Source of the DNA: Desmodesmus armatus
Lineage: Eukaryota > Chlorophyta > Chlorophyceae > Sphaeropleales > Scenedesmaceae
DNA length: 64,000 bases
Assembly: GCA_007449985.2 (NCBI GenBank)
Contig: VIIQ02000008.1
Location: 248,001-312,000 of the forward strand
Direction: 5' to 3'
The position numbers and the translations under genes were made by a program. The stretch's first letter is position 1. Every line of letters begins with the position of its first letter. This document shows positions 24,401-36,300 of this stretch, piece after piece. The notes beneath the pieces are model-generated. The model worked only from the letters and a program-made list of their open reading frames with translations, had not been told where the DNA came from and made no database searches.

Positions 24401-24805
24401 ACATCGCAGGTGCGGTACAGCATCAAGCGGCCGGTGCCACCAAAGGCCACCCCCACCAGCAGCAGGGGCACCCGCGGCGCCACAGCCAAGCAGCGGCAGC
24501 AGGAGCAGCAGCCAGACTGCAGTGAGGTGGTGAGCTTTGTGACACAGTTGCGCGACTACAGCAGCGAGCAGGCAGAGCTGTTGTCAGCACTGCTGCAGGC
24601 TGCTGGGCAGGCAGACAGCACAGCAGTGCTGCCACAACAGTGGGTCATGAATGGAGATGCTGACAGCAAGCAGGAGGATGGCACCAACAGTGCAGGACAG
24701 GAGGGCGCAGCAGGGGGTGCTGCAGGCATCCCAGACGACGGCAGCGCAGGAGGGGCAGAGGGGACCAACAGTGACTGGCCTAACAAGCGGGTCAAGAAGG
24801 AATAG
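21444..24805 (+). CDS. SIRT6: SIRT6-type NAD-dependent protein deacylase
   Basis: Removes acyl groups from lysines (histone H3 in the animal SIRT6 and plant SRT1 family), probably nuclear. Seven exons close in frame: 21444-21566, 21783-22032, 22245-22345, 22672-22806, 23038-23196, 23465-24037, 24410-24805, giving 578 residues. The N-terminus [10 protein letters not shown] matches the SIRT6 start pattern. Visible motifs are [18 protein letters not shown] (NAD binding), SQNVDSLH, the catalytic His in ELHGN, zinc Cys pairs in [13 protein letters not shown] and [11 protein letters not shown], then [16 protein letters not shown] and [10 protein letters not shown]. The C-terminus is much longer than in animals: about 320 residues with Gln/Ala-rich stretches and a second ordered-looking block, ending in WPNKRVKKE, a possible nuclear signal. 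Poly(A) signal TGTAA lies 15 bases after the stop. Confidence 0.95.
22357..22374. repeat. Perfect 18-bp palindrome in a sirtuin intron
   Basis: GATGAGTTCGAACTCATC reads the same on both strands. It is just inside the intron after exon 22245-22345. It could be a binding site or chance; nothing else supports a function. Confidence 0.6.
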
Positions 24806-24819
24806 CAATGGCACTATGA

Positions 24820-24824
24820 TGTAA
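24820..24824 (+). terminator. TGTAA poly(A) signal of the sirtuin gene
   Basis: TGTAA 15 bases after the TAG stop is the usual chlorophyte polyadenylation signal. Cleavage is expected 10-20 bases downstream. Confidence 0.65.
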
Positions 24825-25238
24825 CAAGTTGGCATATATAGCAAGGTGGGAGTTCACTGGAGCCATTTCAACTGCCAAATGGCAGAAAGAATTACTACTT
24901 CCCAGGATTGACCCGCCAGCGTCTCTGCGAGCCCTGCGAGGATTATATACAAGTGAAAGAGATTCTGGGCCTCTGATGGGGCATTTGGCCCCTTCTTGCT
25001 GCCCCATCTCATCCTTTGGAACAGTGACCATGACAAGTTGTGCCGTCTGGTTTACCGCTCCTCGGGCACCTCACCCCCTGGCGATCTTTAGGCATCAGGC
25101 AAACGTCGTGATTGTCGAAGCCCAACGGGATTCCCAGTCCTCCATGCTGGTGGGAATGGCCATCACTCTGCAAGCTTAACTTCTGCTCCAATGCTGCACC
25201 GCGCCGGGGAGTTGCTGTTAAGTCCATTCAAGCCTTTC
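24825..25238. other. Intergenic between sirtuin and CELF-like genes
   Basis: About 400 bases holding the sirtuin 3' end and the promoter/5' leader of the RNA-binding protein gene. No other gene seen. Confidence 0.5.
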
Positions 25239-28200
25239 ATGGAGAAGAGCGGCACCGACATGGTGGGTGCCGGCCAAACGCAACAGCTACATAATGCGAA
25301 CACCGTATGCTGATCCCCTCACCAGCATGACGCCTGCGGGCCGAGGCCAGCCCCTCCAGCTGGTTGCAGCACGCTCCATATGAAGCTTCGGCTTGTTTCT
25401 AAAAGGGCTTGTGGTGCTGATAAGCGCTGCCAAAGATGATCATCCCTCGCCTAAACAGTCAGCAGCAGCAACAGGGGAAAACTGGCATCAGCTGTGGCAG
25501 TCAGCTCTGCAGGGGTGCACCATAGATCTGCATGAAGCATTCTGACAGTGCATTCACTACCTTTGGGTCCCAGCATTGCAGCAACCCGAACGACCACCCC
25601 TGTGCCATTGCAGGAGCCTGAGCCGTTTGAGTGCGAAAGGGGCCCCTGCGCCAGCACCAGCGACAAGCCCCTGTTCAGGCTGTTCGTGGGATGGGTGCCC
25701 AAGCTGTTCACGGAGCAGGACTTGCTGCCGCTGTTTCAGAAGGTCAGTCGCTGCGGCCCAGCCTTCAGCAGCAGCACACTTGATAGCAAGGGTGGCGGCA
25801 GCAGCAGTCGAGGTGCATGTTGCTGAACGCATTGCGACGGCAGACGTGAGCCAGCTAGCTGGATCGCTTTGCCAACGCACAGCGGTGCTGAGGTTATGTC
25901 TGGCTGCGTGTTGCTGCAGTTTGGGGATGTCAAGGACATCATCATCCTGAAGGACAAGCTGACAGGGCAGCCGCGCGGTTGTGCGTTTGTGAGCTACGCC
26001 ACAAAGCAGGAGGCCGAAGCAGCCATAACAGCACTGAACAAGGGTGTGCACTTGCCAGGCGCGCTGTGTCCGATGGAGGTAAGGACTTCAGAGCAACACA
26101 GCACCGGCACGTGCAGGCTCCACCACTGCCGTGCACATGCAGCGGTACTGTCGTGACGTGCAGTTCAACCGCAGGTCCCGGCAGTAAGGGAGGCGAGGGA
26201 GGGATGAGCTGTGCGATGCCATGTACACGCCTGTGCTGAGCTTGAGCGCCTTGTCAGCAGCATGCAAGTGTGGGCCGCGAGTGTTGCTGATGCTGTTTCC
26301 CGCCTGCAGGTGCGCTACGCCCGCAGCCACCAGTATGTGCAGGCTGGCAGCGGGCCTGAGGACAACAGGCAGCTGTTCTTTGCACGCGCACCCAGCAGCA
26401 CCACGGAGGAGCAGCTGACACAGCTGTTTGCACAGTTTGGGGAGGTGAGTCACGCCGCTGCAGGACTGGGGAAACGGACAGCAATGTTGGCAGCAGTGGT
26501 AGATGGTGCTGCAGGACAACAGGCTCCACGTCTGCAGTGCCAGATGACCGCCACGCTGTGCTGTCAGGAGGCCAGGCCGCAAGATGATGCCAGCACTTAA
26601 AAACAGTGCGCTGTTACGGCATGTCTGGCAGTGCAAGCCGCTGTTCAGCTTTGGTTGCAAGGTTTGAGGACCAAGAACTGGCGCTGCTGATGTGTGCTGC
26701 AGGTGGAGGAGATCAATTTGTTCCGTGAGCGCCGCACGCACGTCAGCAAGGGGTGTGGGTTCATCACGCTACGGACGAGAGAGCAAGCCATTGCAGTAAG
26801 TAGACAGCGCCATCCAGCCTGATGCATCAAGGGTAGTCCACATGGCGCCAGCACAGTGAATGTGTCGGTGTATCCTTTGGTCAAGCTGGGCGTGGGCGGC
26901 GCCTGGTGTTGTCAAGGTCACTGCAGGCCATGCTTTGTCTGCAAGTCAGTCATACAGGGCAGGATTGCAGGTGGAGGCAGTTGACCATGTTGACACTGTC
27001 TCGGCATCTGCTTTGTGTGTGCGTGTGTGGTATGATAGAGGATACTATCCGTGTAGTACACGGAGTAGACATGGCGCGCACGACTGATGTTTACCAATGT
27101 GTGCATGGTGGTGCTGCCTGCAGGCCATGGCCGCACTGGATGAGAAGCACCTGATAGAGGGCAGCACAACGCCTCTGGCTGTCAAATGGGCAGACCCTCT
27201 GCTCCAAATCAAGAAGCGCAGGGCAGTGGAGGACAGCAACGCGGAGAACAGGATGGTGAGGGGCACCTGCAAGCGATGCTTTCGGGGGTTTGAACGGTGA
27301 AAACAAGTGACGCATGTCACCGCGGCTGGTGTGTGATGTGTGTGATGCGCCCTTTAGGGTCAGGGCTTGAGTGTGCATGTTGTGCACCCACGTTCAGGCT
27401 TTGTCGGCACATGCATGATCAGTTGGTTCAAGCATGTTCTGCCTGTTATGCTGTGCAGCTGTTCTTTGCCAAGGTGCTGCGCTCCGCCAACGAAGATGAA
27501 GTGCGCAACCTGTTCAACAGGTTTGGGCGTGTCATCGAGGTCAACTTGTTCAGGGCTTTCCAGGTGAGGCACCACACCCACAAGCTGTGTGCATCAGGCT
27601 GGCTGGCTGGCTTGCCTGTGTGCGGAGGCTGTGCAACCCCATGGCAGCTTGTTGGGGCTGCTCAATGTAACTCTTGCAACACCAGCTCTCCAGGCTATGT
27701 AAAGGCACCCCTCCTGCATACTTATTGCCAAGCATACAACAGCCCAGCTGAGGTCTGCCGACCGCCCTGCTGCCACATGAACGTGATGTGTCTTTCATGG
27801 GCTGTTCCTGCAGGGTGCTCCCACCACCAAGGGCTGCGGCCTTGTGACCATGGGCAGCAATGACGAGGCTGCTGCTGCCATCGATGCCCTTGACAACAAG
27901 CATGTCTGGGAGGGCATGGAGGCGCCGATGGTGGTCAAGTGGATGGACGCAGCCCTGCAGAAGCGGCGCCGGGAGGAGCACCTAGCAGCTATGCGGCAGG
28001 GCCTGGTGCCCAGCATGGGTGAGTGCCCTGAGGACTGGGTTGCATGCATGCTGGGGCTGTCCTGCAGGCCAAAGCCTTCCGCGGTGGTCATGTACGGCTG
28101 GGGGCGTGTTTGGACTGCATGTGTTTGTGCTAGTATCTGAATTCCTGCAAGACCGCCCCGCCCAGAGAGGCAGAGGCAACTGTGCTGACCGTTGCTTTGC

Positions 28201-30416
28201 AAGGTCTGGATGGTGTTTTTGCAAGCCGCATCTTGGAGGTCTGAAACTGTCATGAAACAGCCACACTGACCGCAGCATCGTTTGTCTGTTGTGCCTTACA
28301 GGGTCTGACTTGTGGATGGGCAACTCTGTTGGGCTGCCTTCCTCAAGCAGGATGGCAGCGGGAGCCAGCCTGTCGCAGACCAAGCTGCTTGAAGCTGCCG
28401 CAGCTGCAGCACGCTTGGGCGAGACCTCCAGCAGCAGCACCAACCTGTTCACTGAGCTGCTGCCTGCTGGCTGTGCACCAGATGCTTACAAGCTGTTTGT
28501 GGGCAATGTGCCAAAGTCGTTCACGGAGGAGGAGCTCAGACCGGTGGGTGCTTTGCGTGCTGACTGCTTGATTTCATCCCATGTTGCCTACCTTGCGTGA
28601 GTGTGGTGCGTCACAGCTGGAGTTGGGTGCTCACACCCTCTCATCTGCCGTGCATGGTGTGAAATCCTTGTGTGCCCAGCTTGCGGCATGTTTTATTCAT
28701 CGAAAGACCAGCTGACCAGCTACCATTCAACCCTTCATGGCTTGTACTCATGCGTATGCACCAATGTGTCGTCAGCACAAGCAGCAAACGACCCTCATGC
28801 CAGCTGTTCGTGTTGATGTTGTTGCATGCATGCACAGGTGTTCCAAACGGTTGGGCCCGTGGTGGAGCTGGTGGTGGTGCGGGACAAATTCACTCATGAG
28901 TCGAAGGGCAGCGCTTTTGTGTGGTACACCAACAAGGCAGATGCTGATCAGGTGCGCAGCTGACCTGATGTGACGTCATGCACACGGCATGCAATGGCAA
29001 TGACGATGGTGTGCTGAAATGCACCCGCCAGGCAGGAGGTGGTCAGCCCCTCTTCCCAGAAACTTCTTGGAAATTTTTTTTTTGCTGCCAGCTGGCCTTC
29101 CACGCATGCAGCAGCACTATGCCTGCCAGTCACACCTCAACGTTCAACCCTGATTGGAGACATCCCGGTTTTGACGCAGTTGGCGCCTCTTTGCTGCTGC
29201 TGGTGCAGGCTGTCGTGAAGTTCAACCTGCAGCGCGTGCTGGGCGACCCGACTGGGGAGCAGGACCGGCCGCTGGTTGTCCGGCGGGCCAACATGCGCAA
29301 GCCTGCGGCCGCTCTCATGTCTGGTGGTGCTGCGGGGCTGCAGGCGGCAGCTGCAGGCCTCTCACCCAACTCTGCTTTCTCCTCTGGCAGCAGTGCTGGT
29401 GGTGGCTTCATGAGCTTGAGCTCCAGCCACCCCACAGCAATGGAGCTGCAGCAGCAGGGCAGCATCGAGCAGATGGGCCTGGGAGGCGGCCCTGACATGC
29501 CTTACTACTTGCAGCCGCTGGCAGCCATGCAGGTGCGTGTAGGTGTAGCAGGGAAGGGAGCTGACGTGTGGGTGGATGGCACGTGACATGCAATCAGCAG
29601 ACAGTTGTCATTACGGCAGTCAGTGGTTGTGCCGAGGCTGCTTGGGGTGCAGCAGTGGCGGCACGTCAACACCACGCCGCTTGAAAGCTGGGTTGCCATA
29701 AAGAAATCTTCTGTGTTACCTATGTTTTGTGGCTCCTTGAGTGTTTTGGTTCGTGCATGCAGTTGATGCTGTGCTGCTTTTCGCTGCTTTGTCCTGCTCT
29801 GAAGGCACAGCAGCAGTATGGACAGCCTCTGCCGATGATGTACCAGCAGCACCCTGGTCTGCAGCAGCAGCAGCCGCCCCAACAGCCACGCCAGCAGCAG
29901 CAGCAGCAGGCCCAGGCCATGGTGACTTCCACCAGCGACAACTCCGGCTCTGGTAACTTCATGCTGGCCTCATACGGCGCGCAGGCAGGGGCTGTGGGCT
30001 CCGCAACTCCAGGCATGCCATCACCGATCGCCCAGCAGCAGGCATACATGCTGTCTCCCCAGGCCATGCCGCCCATGTTCATTCCTCAGCTGCCATCTCC
30101 GCAGGCTGTGGGCATGAGCATGCAGCAGCAGGCCGCTGCCGGTGCTGCGGCCGGGCTGCAGCACCCGCCGCAGCAGCAGCACCTGAGCAGGACCACAGAT
30201 GAGGGCAGCATCGAGGGTCCTATGGTGCAACTGTCCCTGCAGGTGACGGGCAACCAGTTCAGCATCATCAGCAACCAGCTTTACAACATATCGGCCATGT
30301 CTCGGGCTGACCTTACCTCTGCACCAGTGGCAGCTGGCCTATTCCACATAAACATAACAGGCACGCAGGCACAAGTGACCACGGCCCGGCAGCTGATAAC
30401 CTCGCTGCTGAGTTAA
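25239..30416 (+). CDS. CELF/Bruno-like RNA-binding protein with four RRMs and a KH-like C-terminus
   Basis: Probably controls mRNA splicing, stability or translation by binding UG/U-rich RNA. Exons: 25239-25262 (a 24-nt first coding exon MEKSGTDM, inferred), 25614-25742, 25920-26078, 26310-26444, 26703-26795, 27124-27255, 27459-27563, 27814-28018, 28302-28543, 28838-28951, 29209-29532, 29805-30416; 757 residues, all phases consistent. Each RRM is split between its RNP2 and RNP1 motifs: RRM1 LFVGWVP/RGCAFVSY, RRM2 LFFARAP/KGCGFITL, RRM3 LFFAKVL/KGCGLVTM, RRM4 LFVGNVP/KGSAFVWY. A Met/Gln-rich linker follows, and the last about 65 residues (LSLQVTGNQFSIIS to ARQLITSLLS) have the hydrophobic pattern of a KH domain without a GxxG loop. 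Family members usually have three RRMs (CELF) or two (FCA). TGTAA follows at 30428. Confidence 0.9.
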
Positions 30417-30427
30417 TTGGGTTGATG

Positions 30428-30432
30428 TGTAA
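30428..30432 (+). terminator. TGTAA poly(A) signal of the CELF-like gene
   Basis: TGTAA 12 bases after the TAA stop. A second copy occurs near 30731, so a longer 3' end is possible. Confidence 0.5.
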
Positions 30433-33383
30433 CAGCGGCACAAATTGCTGCCTGCGTGGGTTTATGGAAAGGGACGTGTGGATTGGGTGGTGGTGGCGGC
30501 AGCACTCCTGCTGCTTGGCACTGCAGCTTTGGTGGTGGTGGCGTATGTTGTGACCTTGAATTTGGGGATTCTCAATGTGTGGGGGTGTGTGGGCGTGCTC
30601 TGTGCTGGGCTGTGTGAAGACTTGAGGGAGAGCCTTTTGAGGGGGTGTTGTTCAAAAAGGTGCGTGGGGATTGGCGTCAAAGTGTTGTGGTAAACAAAAG
30701 CAGTAGTAGCTTGAGCCTGGCTGCAGCCCTGTAATATTCAGCGGCAGTGCGCTTGTGTTGTGGCTGCAGCAGTGTGCTGCCTGTGCACCGGCGTGTTTTG
30801 ACTGATGCAGAGGCTTGGGACAGCAGGCGGGTCGCTGAGGGGAGGGGTGTGGCTTGCTGCTTGACCTGACTATATGGCCTGATTGAACAGGCCAACTTGC
30901 ACGTAAGGCAGACGTGCTCGCTGGTGAGCGGGCTGTCCCAGTGTGCGCTGGGTGGCACTGGGGAAGCTGCTTGAGTTTTCTTCCTCAGGGACACAACATG
31001 GTTTGTGGACATCCGCAGTATCCGGTGTGGCAAGTAAAAAGTGCAGCCAGCCAGGGAATTCCTTCTGTGGCTATGTACAGACAGTGCCCTCGGTGTTTTT
31101 CGGAGGTTTTTTGAGCGCTTGTCAACAGCAGGGATACCTTGAGCTGGGTGGGTGCAGTGTTGATGGTTGCTGTAGCGCGGTGGTTATATCTGGCCAGCTG
31201 ATCACTTCAACGGGCAACACGTGCCCAGTCATCTTTGCAAGGATATGTTTGTGCAGCCGCCTTTCTGAGGATGCGTGGCTGGCGTGGGTAATTGCATGCA
31301 TGGCATCCTCAAGCGGCCTGCTGCTGGCCTGTTTGCTTGGATGTACAAAAGATCTGTCCCAGATCTGTTCCATGGAACTTGTCAAGGCGCCGTGCAATTG
31401 CAACACTGGCGTTGTGGTCGGGCACTGCATGTCAAGACAGTGGCTGCAGACAAATAGCACCAACGTTTTGCTGGGTATGTGTAGCAGCGGCCCCTTGTTG
31501 CTCTGTTGCTCAGTTTGGGTTGGGTCCAGCGTGCGACTGCTTACGTCATGGCTGTTTGGTTGATTATACCCCACGTCTTTTGCTCACTGCAGTGTACGCC
31601 ATGTAAGTTAGTGGCTGGTGCATGTTGCGGCTGCGTGTGTGGTCGCCTTCCTTTTCTTTGCGCCTTGGTGGTAGGATGCATGCACCCGCAGGCGTTGCCA
31701 CACACTTTGGCGCTGCCGGTAGTCCTCGGGCTTGAAGGCTGCTGGCTGCAAGCATGGTGTCCAGTGGCCTGGGTTTGTTGCTGTCAGTCGCCCAGGGCTT
31801 GTTTGTATTGTGCGTGCACTGGTTGTGGTTTGATCAAGCAGGCAACCCGTCCTGGATGGACAGGTTTGTACTGTCACTTGGCTTGCTGACAAGCACTTCT
31901 GCAGTTGGTTTTCAAGCACCTGGCAACTTTGAAAGCAATCTCATCTCAGTTTGAAGTTTTGTCTGTTTGTGGCAACGGCATGGCGCCTTTTGCTGGCACC
32001 TGCGCTGCTGTGTGCTGCTTTGACTAGTACGACAGCTGTGTGCCAAGCGCTGTGCGCCATCACAGCGCACTTGCTTTGCATGCATGTCAGCGGGCGGTTG
32101 CATAGTTGGTGCAATCAGGGTGTCTGCTGCTTTATCGGAATTGAGAAGGTTGTCAAACCTCTGGCTTGGTTTGTCCCTGGTATCAGTGGACTGCCTGTGC
32201 AGTCCTGCCAGTGCCCCTCTATTGACACGCTGTTTGGTGAGCAGCCTTTTTGTGACTTCCACGCACCATGAGTGTGCTTGTTGGCTCCTGCTGGGGCCGG
32301 TTATATCCTCAAACTCTGCGGCTGACAACACAATACTCCGCAGCATGGTATTGCCTGGTTGACTGCCAACCAATGTCGTTGGGATGCCTGGTGGTGAAGA
32401 GGGTTTCGTGGGGAGGGGGTGAGGTTTGCAATGTCGCATGCCTGCGACTGCTCATGCCAGATGCTTGTGGACATTTGCCTTGGCAGGTTTATGAGCTTGT
32501 CAACAGTGAGTCCAGCCCCAGTGCAGCTTTGACAGAGTGCTGATTCCAACTATGCATCTACATGTGTGGATGGTGTGACAAGCAGTATCTGGAAAGGTGT
32601 TGTTATGCCTATACCCAAGTACATGGCATTCTATGGCAAAGACCATACAAAGTGGAGGGTGTTGTGCATGTGGCAGAGCCGCTTATGCTGTCTGTTATGT
32701 TGTGGTTCTTTCCTTGCCTGCAGCCTGTTGGTCCTGGGGGCCACAAGTACTGGGTCAGACAGAAGTACTGGCAGTGCTATGGTCAATTTGAGCGCCGTGT
32801 GCACCAGCGCAAGCTGGCCGTGTGCGGCTCAGGTTGATGAGTTGTTGCGGTTGCTGTTGAGGTCTTCATGCGGCGTTTGGCGTTGGGCCTTTACAAGGGC
32901 TGCCTACCGTTGGTTGTTCGCACGCGAGGTCCCTGACCGCGGTGTGTGTTTCTTTCAGTGGTGCCTCACGCCTCAGGGCAGTGTTACAAGGTGCTGGCTG
33001 AACATTGTGTGCATCTGGTGCAGTGTTGGCTGACCCCCGCGCACTGTTTTCTGGGTCGCAGGTCCTGTGTGTCATGACCGGCGGTACTGTGGTTTGGCTT
33101 ACATGTACTGTGCCATTCGTCCCATCCGTGTGCATCTGGTGTAGTGTTAGCTGACCCCCGCGCGCTGTTTGTTTGGGTCAGGTCCTGATGTACCGTGGCT
33201 GGCGGTACTGTGGTTTGGCTTACATGTTCTGTGCCATTGGTCTCATCCGTCTCATTCGTCCCAATCGTTTCCTTGTGTAACGACTTCGATTCACAATGGT
33301 CCATGGTGGATCGTTGATCTGACCCAGATCGTGACCCAGAACTGGGATGCAACACCAGACGCGGTCATCAATATCATCGTAAC
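30433..33383. other. Long gene-free stretch between CELF-like and membrane-protein genes
   Basis: Almost 3 kb in which I recognise no exon on either strand; open frames are short and Cys/Leu/Val-rich, as in non-coding sequence. It holds 3' flank, promoter for the gene at 33384 and a tandem duplication (separate entry). A long 5' untranslated exon or a non-coding RNA cannot be excluded. Confidence 0.5.
33007..33250. repeat. Tandem duplication, two ~121-bp units
   Basis: GTGTGCATCTGGTG begins at 33007 and again at 33128, and the following sequence (CTGACCCCCGCGC, GCGGTACTGTGGTTTGGCTT, TGTGCCATT) is repeated in the same order with scattered changes. It is about 130-370 bases upstream of the membrane-protein start codon, so it lies in that promoter or leader. 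Confidence 0.85.
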
Positions 33384-36300
33384 ATGGAGCAGACCATGTC
33401 TAGTCTAAGGTCGCTGCTTTGCTGTGGGTTCCTCTTGCTTGCCACGACAACCTCTGCAGCAGCACAGGACTCACAGCAGCATGAGCTACAGGAGCTCAGG
33501 CAGCTGGTGTCAACCCTTGTGGGAGCTGAAACTATTGATCACGACAGATTGGGTGAGCTTCTGACAGCAGTATGCTGCCTCCCTGTGCTGCGCATCTAGA
33601 TGCAAGGCCTGCGGCCAAGTGGTGACAGCCTGGCAGACAGCAATGCTCAGCATAGGGTGCCTGCATGGATGGGGCACTGCAGAAAGGTCTTTATCAGCAT
33701 TAAATCGGGCATGGGTTAAATATAGTTTGGCATGCCTGTGGGGTCTTTTGCTGTGCAGCAGGTGGCTTCTTGCCTGGCACACACAACACGCAGCGCCTCA
33801 TTGCACGGAAGCCACAGCTGTGGCCCCAGCACTTCACTTTCCTCAGTGCAGTTGCCGCTGACAGCAGCGTGAGGTGCAGCCATGTCATGACAGACAGGGG
33901 CAAGTTGGCGGGAGGGCCGCTGTATGTCGTGCTGGGGGATCAGGCAGGACGCCTGTACTTCTTCACGGCTGAAGGGCACCTGCTGCACGAGCATGACACA
34001 GGTGCGGGAACAGACAGACCTCTCGGGGTGCTAGCAGTGGGATACTTCCATGTGCCCTGCTCATGGAGATGCTTGCTGCCTGTGTCAAGAGTGCTGGCTT
34101 GGTTTGACTCTGGGACTTGGTGCAGAAATTGTTGACCCTGCTGCACAGCCTGAGCAGTGCCCCAAAGCGATGCAGCAGGGTGCCGTGCAGATGGTCAAAG
34201 GTGACACAGCTTCTTCGGTTTCAGTGCTGTGAATTTCGACGCTTGATCGAGAGACAGTCAGTAGGATTGAATTGATGTGACTCAAGCTCAGTGCCTTGCA
34301 CTGCATGCACAGACGGCACTTCATGACGCATGCCTGGCTGCCCAGCCCAGTGCACTGCACACTGTGCTGCTGATCCAGACTTGGTTGCGCAGGCTGTTTT
34401 TCAGTGAGCAAGCAGCACCAAGACATTGCCGGATGTGCTGTGAGCTGTGCTGTGCTTTTGCACGACATGATATTGTCGTGATGATTGTGTGAACATGCCC
34501 GGGGTCTGTCCTGCCGGTTGTGCTGTGCAGGTGTGTCCAGCAGCATCACCGCCATCTCCTCTGATCTTATCAGGCACAATGAGACACACCTGCTAGTGGG
34601 CCAGCTAGACGGCACACTATCAGTGCTCAGCGTTGCACATGAACACCCCAGGTATGGCATGCATTAGGTGCCTTTACAGCATCATTGCCGTCACAGCTGG
34701 TGGATCCTGTGCTCGGCATGCTGTGCGACGTGCGCTGGTAGTACAGACAAAAGTCCAGCGACCCACTGGAACAGTTCACGATGGCAGGCACTCAACCACT
34801 GGAACAGTTCAAGATGTGTCTGACGCATGCGCATGCTGGTGCATACACAGTGCTGCACTTTATGTGTTGAGAGTCTGGCCAGTGTGTCCTTGAGTCCCAG
34901 AGGATTTATGCAGCTCTCCTGCAGCGGCAACTGCTGCATGCAGCCTGGCAGGTGGCCTGATTGCACCCGCTGCTCCAGCTGTGGCCTCACATGCTGTGTG
35001 TGCTGGGGCCTGCATGTGCACATGCATGCATGCAGGCAGGATGGTGTTGCCTGTATGCACCCATGCAAGCTGTGCTGGCTCTGTGTCTTGCTGCTGCTGC
35101 TGTGCTGATCAGGCTCCCAGATGGCAGTGGCATCAGGTCTGTTCACGCGCTCATGGTGTCTACTGCTTCAGACAGGGCCCAGCAGCGCAATGACACTGAT
35201 GTCAGCAACCACCAACAGCCCATCAGGCACCTGATGTATGGACGGTGAGTAGCATCACCTGCACAGGGTTGCCCTTGTCCTGGATGCCTGCCAAGCCAGC
35301 CCAGACTTGCAGTGTGCGGCAGAGTGTGCTGCTGCTTGCTGCACTGCCATGTCACAGGCAATGCCCTTGTGGGTTGTGTGACTCTTGGGCAGTCATGCAC
35401 TTTGCCCCGGCCTTCGCACAAACCATGGCACTCTGCATTGACTTCCCTTTCCTGTCCAAGCAATTAGTAGCAAGTTATGCAGGATGGCCCTTTCCCTGGC
35501 ACGATGGTGTCACTGTCATTGCTACAGCTACTTTCCCCCTCACCACCACTGCTGCCAACGCAATTGCCCCTGCCGCTGCCGTTGCCACTGCCGCTGCAGG
35601 TCTAACCCCCGTCGTACACTCCTGGCTGTTGATGCTGCTGGCCGTGTACTACTGATGCTGCCCAACTCGGGCCACATCCTCATGACACAGCACGTCACAG
35701 CAGGCCCGCCCCTGGCCGTCAACATGAACAGTACGTACGCTGCTGTCAGGGCCGCAACTGACTCTCACACACAGCATTGCAAAACAGCATATGTGCTGGC
35801 AGCAGCACACCAGCGCGCTGTAGGGCACCATACGCATGTTTGCAGTCAGCGAGCTGCAAGCTACCTAGGCGTATGATGGGGCACTCTCACAAGCCATTGG
35901 CTCACTGGCTAGTGCTGATGCTGAGGTTTGGGATCCCCCTCCCACAATTACTGTACTGTACTGCATTTCAAGTTTCGACACTCCTTCCTTTCTACCTTCC
36001 CATCCAACTTTCTTTTTGCACCTGCACTGCCGCACCGTGCCTGTCACTGTTGCGCTGCCCTGTAGGCAACTTCCAGATCATAGTCCAAACCGACACAGCC
36101 ACTGCCATATTGCTGATGAAACGTGGCCGCAGCCTGGCCACCAAGCATTGTGCTGGACTCAGCACGGGTCCTGCTCCCCACCCCTGGTCCTCAAAGCGCC
36201 GTCAGCGCGCTGCACATGGCGTTGACAGCAGCAACAGCAACAGCAGCAGCCATGACGTCACTGAGAGGCTGGTGGCAGCAGTGTTTGACCTGCAGCGGGC

